A stretch of 64,000 nt of DNA from assembly GCA_029778535.1 (NCBI GenBank), contig JAKOQB010000144.1, positions 1-64,000 of the forward strand, in the 5' to 3' direction. Numbering within the stretch: position 1 is the stretch's first letter; every line of letters starts with the position of its first letter. A program made the position numbers and the translations under genes. This document shows, piece after piece, positions 57,130-64,000 of this stretch. This DNA is from Pseudomonadota bacterium (lineage in GTDB: Bacteria; Pseudomonadota; Gammaproteobacteria; Burkholderiales; Burkholderiaceae_F). A model generated the notes under the pieces. The model worked only from the letters and a program-made list of their open reading frames with translations. It was not told the DNA's origin and did not search any database.

Positions 57130-58449
57130 ATGACCGACGCCGAATGCCTGCACCTCGGCTACTGCCCTTATAAGAACGACCCCGCCGGCCCGCCGGGGTC
57201 CAACCTCGCGCACGAGGCGATGGCGATCGTGCTCGCGGGCGGACGCGGCCAGCGGCTCGGGCCGCTGTCGGAGTGGCGCGCCAAGCCGGCGCTGCCGTTC
57301 GCCGGCAAGTTCCGCATCATCGACTTCACGCTGTCGAACTGCGTGAACTCCGGCATCCGCCGCATCGGCATCTGCACGCAGTACAAGGCGCAGAGCCTGA
57401 TCCGCCACGTGCAGCGCGGCTGGTCGATCTTCGACGGCCGCTTCAACGAATTCGTCGAGCTGCTGCCGGCGCAGCAGCGCGTGACCACGCACTGGTACGC
57501 GGGCACCGCCGACGCCGTCTACCAGAACATCGACATCCTGCGCACGCAGGAGCCGCGCTTCGTGCTGGTGCTGGCCGGCGATCACGTCTACAAGATGGAC
57601 TACTCGAAGATGCTGGGCGAGCATGTGGCGCGCAACGCCGACATGACGATCGCGTGCCTCGAGCTGCCGGTGGAAGAAGCGCGCCCCTTCGGCGTGATGC
57701 AGGTCGACGCTGAAGGGCGCATCATCGGCTTCCAGGAGAAGCCCGCGCACCCGCGGCCGCTGCCCGACCGGCCCGACACGGCGCTGGTCAGCATGGGCGT
57801 GTACTGCTTCAACACGCCGTTCCTGTACGAACAACTGATCCGCGATGCGGGGCAGCGCACTTCGTCGCACGACTTCGGCAAGGACGTCATTCCGCACGCG
57901 ATCGAACGCGGTTACCGCGTGTACTCGCACCGTTTCACGACGAGCTGCGTCAACATGGTCGGTGACCGCCCGTACTGGCGCGACGTCGGCACGATCGACG
58001 CGTACTGGGAGGCCAACCTCGACCTGGTGCACGTCACGCCCGAGCTGAATCTGTACGACGCGGCGTGGCCGATCTGGACCCACCAGGAACAGTTGCCGCC
58101 GGCCAAATTCGTGTTCGACGATGATGACCGGCGCGGCATCGCGATCGACTCGATCGTCTCCGGCGGCTGCATCATCAGCGGCTCGGCGGTGAAGCGCTCG
58201 CTGCTGTTCTCCAACGTGGTCGTGCACAGCTATTGCACGATCGAGGACTCCGTGCTGCTGCCCGACGTCGACGTGGCGCGCCATGTGGTACTGAAGCGCG
58301 CGGTGGTGGAGAAAGGCTGCCGCCTGCCGGCCGGGCTGCAGGTCGGCGTCGATCGTGAGGCCGACCGGCGCCGCTTTCTCGTCACCGATCACGGCGTCAC
58401 GCTGATCACGCCGCAGATGCTCGGGCAGGAGATTCACCAGGTTCCATGA
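57130..58449 (+). CDS. glgC: Glucose-1-phosphate adenylyltransferase
   Basis: GlgC makes ADP-glucose, the committed step of glycogen synthesis, and is usually allosteric. The 439-residue protein has the pyrophosphorylase motif IVLAGGRGQRLGPLSEWRAKPALPFAGK and a C-terminal left-handed beta-helix. GAGGGG lies before the ATG. The stop overlaps the first GH57 gene (ATGA). Confidence 0.95.
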   Translation: MTDAECLHLGYCPYKNDPAGPPGSNLAHEAMAIVLAGGRGQRLGPLSEWRAKPALPFAGKFRIIDFTLSNCVNSGIRRIGICTQYKAQSLIRHVQRGWSIFDGRFNEFVELLPAQQRVTTHWYAGTADAVYQNIDILRTQEPRFVLVLAGDHVYKMDYSKMLGEHVARNADMTIACLELPVEEARPFGVMQVDAEGRIIGFQEKPAHPRPLPDRPDTALVSMGVYCFNTPFLYEQLIRDAGQRTSSHDFGKDVIPHAIERGYRVYSHRFTTSCVNMVGDRPYWRDVGTIDAYWEANLDLVHVTPELNLYDAAWPIWTHQEQLPPAKFVFDDDDRRGIAIDSIVSGGCIISGSAVKRSLLFSNVVVHSYCTIEDSVLLPDVDVARHVVLKRAVVEKGCRLPAGLQVGVDREADRRRFLVTDHGVTLITPQMLGQEIHQVP

Positions 58450-60158
58450 GCGCGCGCCAAGAAGGCATCGATCTCGTGCTGGTGTGGCACATGCACCAGC
58501 CCGAGTATCGCGTCGGCGCCGAGCGCACGCCGCGCATGCCGTGGGTCTATCTGCATGCGCTGAAGGACTACTCGGACATGGCCGCGCACTTGGAAGCGCA
58601 GCCGCGCGCGCGCGCGGTGGTCAACTTCGTGCCGATCCTGCTCGAGCAGCTCGACGACTACGTGCAGCAGTTCGCCGCGGGCACCCTGCGCGATCCGCTG
58701 CTGCAGCTGCTCGGCCGCAGCGACGCGGTGCCGTTCACGGCCGAGGAGCGGGCGCTGGTGCTGAACCAGTGCTTCCACGCCAATCACACGCACATGGTCG
58801 CGCCGTTCGCCCCGTATCGGCGCTTGCGCGATCTCGCGCAAGCGGCCGAGACGCACGACGCGGCCGGGTATCTGTCCGACCGCTTCCTGTACGACCTGCT
58901 GACCTGGTACCACCTGTCGTGGACCGGCGAGTTCGTGCGCCGCGAAGCGGCGCTGGTGAAGGAGCTGATGACGTTCGGCAGCGGCTTCACTTTCACGCAA
59001 CGGCAGGCGCTGCTCGAACTGATCGGCCGCGTGATCACGCGGGTGGCGGCGGCTTTCCGGCGGCTGGAGGAGTCGGGCCGCGTCGAGCTGTCGACGACGC
59101 CGTACTTTCACCCGCTCGGACCGCTGCTGGTCGACTTCGGCTGCGCGCGCCAGGCGCGGCCCGACCTGCCGCTGCCGCAGTCGCCGCGCTATCCGGGCGG
59201 TGCCGAGCGGCTCGACTGGCACATCGCCGCCGCGCTGGCGGAACACGCGCGCCGCTTCGGCCGTGCGCCGACGGGACTGTGGCCCGCCGAGGGCGCGGTC
59301 AGCGACGGACTGCTGCAGGCGGCCGGCCGCGCGCGCCTCGCCTGGATCGCATCGGGACAGCAGGTGCTGCGCAACAGCCTGCGCCGCGCCGGACGCGACC
59401 TCGGCGTGGAGAAGGACTGCCTGTATCGCCCGTACCGCGTGCGGCCGCTGGCCGACACACTGTGCTTCTTCCGCGACGATCGCCTGTCCGACCTGATCGG
59501 GTTCGTCTATCGCAACTGGGACGGCGGGCACGCGGCGGACCACTTCGTGCAGGAACTGGAGCAGATCGCCGCCCATGGCTGCCCGGACGGCCGCAGGCCG
59601 GTCGTCAGCGTGATCCTCGACGGCGAGAACGCATGGGAGTACTACCCTTACAACGGCTACTACTTCCTGTCCGCGCTGTACGAGAAGCTCGGCGATCACC
59701 CGCGCATCCGGATGCGCACCTATCGGGACTGGATCGCCGAACACCAGCCGAACTTGCCGGCGGACGTCGATTCGCTGCCGGCGCTGGTCGCGGGCAGCTG
59801 GGTCTACGGCGACCTGACGACGTGGATCGGCGCGCCGGACAAGAACGCCGCCTGGGACCTGCTCGTCGCCGCCAAGCAGGCGTATGACACGGCCGTCGCG
59901 AGCGGACGGCTGACACCCGGCGAGGTCGCGGCCGCAGGGCGACAGCTCGGCGTGTGCGAAAGCTCCGACTGGTTCTGGTGGTTCGGCGACGACAACCCCG
60001 CGCAGGCGGTCGCCGGGTTCGATCGCCTGTATCGCGACAACCTGGCGCAGCTTTACGCGCTGCTGCACCTGCCGGTGCCGGAGAACCTCGCGCGGCCGCT
60101 GAGCCGCGGCGGCGGCGCGCAAGAAGGCACGGGCGCAATGCGCCGGGCGGGTTCATGA
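58446..60158 (+). CDS. Glycoside hydrolase family 57 protein
   Basis: The 570-residue protein starts with the GH57 catalytic barrel (VLVWHMHQPEYR, conserved motif 1) and has the nucleophile-type motif GLWPAEGAVS near 280 and ILDGENAWEYYPYNGYYFL near 395. GH57 enzymes act on alpha-glucans (amylase, branching or transferase); the reaction here cannot be read. No glgB is in the window, so a branching or debranching role is worth considering. It overlaps glgC and the next gene by four bases each. Confidence 0.85.
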   Translation: MSARQEGIDLVLVWHMHQPEYRVGAERTPRMPWVYLHALKDYSDMAAHLEAQPRARAVVNFVPILLEQLDDYVQQFAAGTLRDPLLQLLGRSDAVPFTAEERALVLNQCFHANHTHMVAPFAPYRRLRDLAQAAETHDAAGYLSDRFLYDLLTWYHLSWTGEFVRREAALVKELMTFGSGFTFTQRQALLELIGRVITRVAAAFRRLEESGRVELSTTPYFHPLGPLLVDFGCARQARPDLPLPQSPRYPGGAERLDWHIAAALAEHARRFGRAPTGLWPAEGAVSDGLLQAAGRARLAWIASGQQVLRNSLRRAGRDLGVEKDCLYRPYRVRPLADTLCFFRDDRLSDLIGFVYRNWDGGHAADHFVQELEQIAAHGCPDGRRPVVSVILDGENAWEYYPYNGYYFLSALYEKLGDHPRIRMRTYRDWIAEHQPNLPADVDSLPALVAGSWVYGDLTTWIGAPDKNAAWDLLVAAKQAYDTAVASGRLTPGEVAAAGRQLGVCESSDWFWWFGDDNPAQAVAGFDRLYRDNLAQLYALLHLPVPENLARPLSRGGGAQEGTGAMRRAGS

Positions 60159-62179
60159 CCACCCCCCGGCTCGCGCTGCTGTTCGGCGTCCACGCGCATC
60201 AGCCGGCCGGCAATTTTCCCGCGGTGATCGAGCAGGCGCATCGCGACTGCTATGCGCCGTTTCTGCACACGCTGGCCGACTATCCGCAGTTTCACTGCGC
60301 CGCGCACTTCAGCGGGCCGTTGCTCGACCAGTTGGCGGCACAGTTTCCGGACGACGTCGCGCTGCTGCGCGCGATGGCGGCGCGCGGACAGATCGAGATG
60401 TTCGGCGCCGGCGACACCGAGCCGGTGCTGGCCGCAATCCCGCACCGCGACCGCATCGGCCAGCTCGAACGCATGGCACGACGCCTCGAACGCGATTTCG
60501 GCGCGCGGCCGCGCGGCGCGTGGCTGACCGAGCGCGTGTGGGAGCCAACCGTGGTGCCGGCGCTTGCGGACAGCGGCGTCCGCTACGCGCTGGTCGACGA
60601 CTATCACTTCCTGTGCACCGGCAAGCGCGCCGGCGAGCTCGACGGCCACTACACCACCGAGGAAGACGGGCGGCGACTCGATCTGTACGCGATCTCCGAG
60701 GAGCTGCGCTACCGGATCCCGTTCGCGCCGGCACGCGAGGCGGTGCAGTACCTCGAATCGCTGGCGCGCCCCGACGGGCTGCCGGCCGCGGTGTACTTCG
60801 ACGACATCGAAAAATTCGGCGTCTGGCCGGAGACGAACGAATGGGTCTACGGGCGGCGCTGGCTGCGCGATTTCATCGAGGCGGTGCTCGTCTCGCCGGT
60901 GCTGCGCACGCTGAGCTTCGCCGAGTACCACGCGCAGGCGCGCACGCGCGGGGTGGTGTATCTGCCGACCACCAGCTACATCGAAATGAACGAGTGGTCG
61001 CTGCCGGCCGCCGCAGCGGCCGAATACGGCGCGCTGCTCGCGCAGGAAAAGGAGGCCGGCCGCTTCGCGCGCCGCAAGGGCTACCTGCGCGGCGGCATCT
61101 GGCGCAACTTCTTCTCGCGCTATCCGGAAGCGAACTGGATGCACAAGCGCATGCTCGACCTGTCGGCGCGGCTGCAGCGCGCCTGCGCTGCCGCCGCCGA
61201 CGCCGAGGCGTTGCGCGAGCTGCTGTACTTCGCGCAGGCGAACGACGCGTACTGGCACGGCCTGTTCGGCGGCCTGTACCTGCCGCACCTGCGCCGCAGC
61301 GTGTGGCGCCATCTGCTCGAGCTCGAAGCGCGCCTCGATGCGCTGGCGCCGCGCGCGGCGCGCGAATGCATCGACCTCGACCACGACGGCGTCGACGAAC
61401 TGTTCCTGCGCAACCGCGCCGCGCAGGCGGTGCTGCGGCTCGACGGCAGCGCGGCGGTGCGCGAGCTCGACGCGTACGCGCTGGCACAGAATTTCGGCGA
61501 CACGCTGCGCCGCCACCTCGAGCACTACCATGACAAGGCGCGCCGCGGCGGCGACAGCCGGCATACCGGCGAAGGCATCGCGTCAGCGCACGACCGCGTG
61601 AGCTTTCGCCATCCGATCGACCCGCGCGACCTCGAGCCCGACGCCGCAGCGCGCGACATCTTCGTCGACGCGTGGATCGAAGGCGAAGGCGGCGCGACGG
61701 CGATCGCCGGCTACATCCTCGACCCGGGAACGGGCGACGGCGAAGCGGTCTTCCGCTGCGCGCAGCCTGCCATCGTCAAGCGCGTGCGGCTGCAAGAAGA
61801 AACGCTGGCGCTGCGCTACGAAGTCACGGCCGAGCGGCCCGGCGCGCTGCGAACGACGCTCGACTTCGCGCTGCCGAGCTGCGACGGCTTCGCCGGCCGC
61901 TACGTGGACGCGGCCGGCGCGATCCGCGGCGGCTTCGGCCAGCCGCTTGAACTGACCACCACGAACCTCACGCTCGACGACCGCTTCATGCAGGGGGCGC
62001 TCGTCGTTTCGTGCGCGCCGGCGGCGCGGGTGAGCGCGCGCCCGTACCACACGGTGTCGCAATCCGAGCAGGGGTTCGAGCGCGTGATGCAGTCGGCCAC
62101 GCTGACGCTCGAGTGGCCGCTGCCGGCGGGCGAATCGGTGGTCGAAGTGCGCGTACAGATCCGGCCCGACGCGCGCTGA
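60155..62179 (+). CDS. GH57 4-alpha-glucanotransferase
   Basis: The 674-residue protein resembles the GH57 4-alpha-glucanotransferase of Thermococcales: LLFGVHAHQPAGNFPAVIEQA at the start, the nucleophile motif GAWLTERVWEPTVVPALADSG and YFDDIEKFGVW. The C-terminal part (about 390-670) matches the DUF1925/DUF1926 beta-rich domains. It would transfer glucan segments between chains. The ATG at 60155 overlaps the first GH57 gene. Confidence 0.87.
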   Translation: MTTPRLALLFGVHAHQPAGNFPAVIEQAHRDCYAPFLHTLADYPQFHCAAHFSGPLLDQLAAQFPDDVALLRAMAARGQIEMFGAGDTEPVLAAIPHRDRIGQLERMARRLERDFGARPRGAWLTERVWEPTVVPALADSGVRYALVDDYHFLCTGKRAGELDGHYTTEEDGRRLDLYAISEELRYRIPFAPAREAVQYLESLARPDGLPAAVYFDDIEKFGVWPETNEWVYGRRWLRDFIEAVLVSPVLRTLSFAEYHAQARTRGVVYLPTTSYIEMNEWSLPAAAAAEYGALLAQEKEAGRFARRKGYLRGGIWRNFFSRYPEANWMHKRMLDLSARLQRACAAAADAEALRELLYFAQANDAYWHGLFGGLYLPHLRRSVWRHLLELEARLDALAPRAARECIDLDHDGVDELFLRNRAAQAVLRLDGSAAVRELDAYALAQNFGDTLRRHLEHYHDKARRGGDSRHTGEGIASAHDRVSFRHPIDPRDLEPDAAARDIFVDAWIEGEGGATAIAGYILDPGTGDGEAVFRCAQPAIVKRVRLQEETLALRYEVTAERPGALRTTLDFALPSCDGFAGRYVDAAGAIRGGFGQPLELTTTNLTLDDRFMQGALVVSCAPAARVSARPYHTVSQSEQGFERVMQSATLTLEWPLPAGESVVEVRVQIRPDAR

Positions 62180-62311
62180 CGGCGTCCCCCGTTTGCGCCG
62201 CGACGTCCGCGAAGTTGACAGGGGTCACGGAATCGGACGCCGCGTTCTTCATAGTCGGCGCACAAGACGCCGGGCCTTGTGCCAAGGCGCGTCCGATTGA
62301 AGGAGGACGAT

Positions 62312-63442
62312 ATGAAAATCACTCTGTCCGTCATCAAGGCCGACATCGGCTCGATCGGCGGCCATATCGCGCCGTCGCAGCACCTGCTGGAAGCGGTCCG
62401 CGCGCACATCGCCGAGCGCGGTCGCGGGTTGACGCTCGACCACTTCATCTCGCACACCGGCGACGACATCGCGATCCTGATGACGCACGCGCAAGGCGTC
62501 GGATCCGAGCGCGTGCACAAGCTCGCGTGGGATGCGTTCCTGACGGGGACCGGGGTGGCGCGCACGCAGGGGCTGTACGGCGCCGGGCAGGATCTGCTGA
62601 AGGATGCGTTCTCGGGCAACGTCAAGGGCATGGGCCCGGCGGTCGCCGAGATGGAGTTCGACGAGCGTCCGAACGAGCCGTTCCTGTTCTTCGCTGCCGA
62701 CAAGACCGATCCGGGCGCGTTCAACCTGCCGCTGTACCTCGCGTTCGCCGATCCGATGACGACACCCGGTCTGATCCTGTCGCCGAAGATGTCGCTCGGC
62801 TTCCGCTTCGTGATCATGGATGTCAACGAGACGTCCGGCGACCGCGTGATCGAACTGGTCGCGCCCGAGAACCTGTACGACATCGCCACGCTGCTGCGCG
62901 ATCCGGAGCGGTATGTCGTCGAATCGGTGTGGTCGCGCGCCACCGGCGAGCAGGCGGCAGTGGTCGCGACCTCGCGCCTGCACAACATCGCCGGCAAGTA
63001 CACCGGCAAGGACGACCCGGTGCTGCTCGTGCGCACGCAGATGAATTTCCCCGCCACCGGCGAGGTGCTCGCGCCGTATGCGACCGCGCATTTCGTCGCC
63101 GGCGGCATGCGCGGCTCGCACAACATGCCGCTGATGCCGGTCGCGCAGAACACCGGCACCAGCTACTTCGACGGCCCGCCGCTGGTCAGTTGCGCAGCGT
63201 TCGCGCTGCACGAGGGCAAGCTGACCGAGCCGCTCGATGCGTTTGCGCACCCGTTCTGGGACGCAGTGCGCGGCCGCGCCGCCGACAAATCGCTCGAGAT
63301 GCGTCGCCAGGGCTTCTTCGGCGCGGCGATGCTGCCGATGAGCGAGCTGGAATACACCGGCATCGCCGAGAAGCTGGGCAAGCTGGAGCAGCGCTTCCGC
63401 ATGCGCAGTGAGCGCGCGAACGAGCCGGCGACCGCGCTGTAG
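62312..63442 (+). CDS. Archaeal-type bifunctional fructose-1,6-bisphosphate aldolase/phosphatase
   Basis: The 376-residue protein matches FBP aldolase/phosphatase, which makes fructose-6-phosphate from triose phosphates in one enzyme and drives gluconeogenesis one way. The metal-rich start MKITLSVIKADIGSIGGHIAPS and the segments LDHFISHTGDDIAILMTH, AADKTDPGAFNLPLYLAFADP and GGMRGSHNMPLMPV are characteristic. It is best known from archaea and deeply branching bacteria. A strong ribosome site (AAGGAGGA) sets the start at 62312. It is in the same direction as the glycogen genes, 132 bases downstream. Confidence 0.93.
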   Translation: MKITLSVIKADIGSIGGHIAPSQHLLEAVRAHIAERGRGLTLDHFISHTGDDIAILMTHAQGVGSERVHKLAWDAFLTGTGVARTQGLYGAGQDLLKDAFSGNVKGMGPAVAEMEFDERPNEPFLFFAADKTDPGAFNLPLYLAFADPMTTPGLILSPKMSLGFRFVIMDVNETSGDRVIELVAPENLYDIATLLRDPERYVVESVWSRATGEQAAVVATSRLHNIAGKYTGKDDPVLLVRTQMNFPATGEVLAPYATAHFVAGGMRGSHNMPLMPVAQNTGTSYFDGPPLVSCAAFALHEGKLTEPLDAFAHPFWDAVRGRAADKSLEMRRQGFFGAAMLPMSELEYTGIAEKLGKLEQRFRMRSERANEPATAL

Positions 63443-63509
63443 CGCGCCGCGACCGGAGCGAGGCTGCGGTCGCGGCGCGGCGCGTAGAGATGCGCTGACC
63501 GCAGTCATC

Positions 63510-64000
63510 TCAATCGGCTGCGCCGGACTGCGCGCCGGGGGTAGCCGCCCTGATCCGCAGCAGGATCCGGGTGGGGTATTTGACTGTGCTGCCCGAGGCG
63601 ATCGTGCCGACGAGACCGCCGATCTCGGCGCCCTTGATCGCGCTTCCGGCTGCAAGCAGCACCGCAAACGCCGGCCCCATCACCGGCGCCGCGGCGACTC
63701 CGAGCGCCACGCCTGCGCTTGTGCCGACCTTGGCACCCGTCGCGCTGCCCTTGCGCGAGTCCTCGCGCACCGCGGGGCCGAGGCCCGACGGCGTCGTACT
63801 CGACGCGGTCGTTTCGCCCGACGGCGTGGTGCACTTGATCTGCAGCGGCGATTTCGAGGACAGCACGGTGACGGCCCCCGGCGCCGCGAAACGCCAGCGT
63901 CCGGCAGAGTTGCTCGCTTCGCATTGGAGCGGACCGCCCCAGGCCGGGTCGTCCGCTTCGACGAGGACGTCGATGACCTGCGTCTGCGGTCCGCGAGTGG
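63510..64000 (-). CDS. Envelope protein with glycine-zipper segment (5' end outside window)
   Basis: The frame of the track ORF at 63510-63866 continues upstream without a stop to the window edge: VIDVLVEADDPAWGGPLQCEASNSAGRW precedes VTVLSSKSPLQIKC. The visible 163 residues consist of a beta-strand-rich part with two cysteines and a glycine-rich hydrophobic stretch (AKVGTSAGVALGVAAAPVMGPAFAVLLAAG) like a glycine zipper. Similar envelope proteins are common in Proteobacteria and of unknown function. The start and any signal peptide lie beyond the window. Confidence 0.65.
   Translation of the reverse strand, partial: TRGPQTQVIDVLVEADDPAWGGPLQCEASNSAGRWRFAAPGAVTVLSSKSPLQIKCTTPSGETTASSTTPSGLGPAVREDSRKGSATGAKVGTSAGVALGVAAAPVMGPAFAVLLAAGSAIKGAEIGGLVGTIASGSTVKYPTRILLRIRAATPGAQSGAAD

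Noticed and set aside
62215-62220. TTGACA as a -35 box for the FBP enzyme gene
   Set aside because: The nearest -10-like sequence (CATAGT) is 29 bases downstream, too far for a sigma-70 promoter.

Overview
The window is a high-GC stretch of a bacterial chromosome, most likely a denitrifying betaproteobacterium. The lineage call rests on the gene order yebC-purD-hemF-nadD-rsfS-rlmH-maf-rng, which is characteristic of Betaproteobacteria, and on LPS-core genes next to msbA. Many neighbouring genes overlap by four bases (ATGA or GTGA), so much of the window is transcribed as tight operons. No tRNA, rRNA, CRISPR array, integrase or transposase was seen.

Region 1 (1-9026) is anaerobic respiration. 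The end of a nitrate reductase operon (narH 3' end, narJ, narI, parvulin-type isomerase) is followed by a small membrane peptide on the other strand. Then comes an operon for oxygen-independent ubiquinone synthesis: a nitronate-monooxygenase-like flavoprotein, ubiU, ubiV, ubiT, then nnrS and a SirB-like gene. An FNR/DNR-type site lies upstream of this second operon.

Region 2 (9164-20838) is the most unusual part. A frameshifted ohr gene is followed by a block built around heme-copper chemistry. The block holds a CuA subunit II, a B-family-like subunit I that lacks the active-site tyrosine (probably a nitric oxide reductase of the sNOR type), a 56-residue membrane peptide missing from the ORF track, heme O synthase, SCO, a CtaA-like protein, and a second heme-copper-like subunit I that has lost two CuB histidines. 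Two large fusion proteins share the same di-heme cytochrome b module. One joins it to a [2Fe-2S] ferredoxin and an NAD(P)H-flavin reductase; the other joins it to two [4Fe-4S] clusters and an MvhD-like domain.

Region 3 (20826-26874) holds a DNR-like regulator, a heme-type TonB receptor, nirS (cytochrome cd1 nitrite reductase) with its own DNR box, a c-type cytochrome, and a truncated d1-propeller protein. The regulator, the three candidate boxes, NnrS, the putative NO reductase and nirS form a coherent nitrite/NO programme. Ubiquinol from UbiUVT would feed it when oxygen is absent.

Region 4 (27043-41507) is mostly housekeeping: lon, a CBS protein, a hemerythrin, a HerA-like ATPase and the yebC-to-rng block. 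An S9 peptidase and an AT-richer S23-type gene are inserted in that block. The S23-type gene is flanked by inverted arrays of 7-bp repeats. Region 5 (41616-52262) is envelope and replication: an AhpD-like gene, msbA, a heptosyltransferase, an O-antigen ligase, three family-2 glycosyltransferases and dnaE. Region 6 (52384-64000) is carbon storage: glgP, glgA, glgC, two GH57 proteins and an archaeal-type fructose-bisphosphate aldolase/phosphatase. It ends in a partial glycine-zipper envelope protein.

Short palindromic intergenic repeats (REP-like) recur. Three of them lie inside reading frames: the nnrS N-terminus, the middle of hemF and the C-terminus of a glycosyltransferase.
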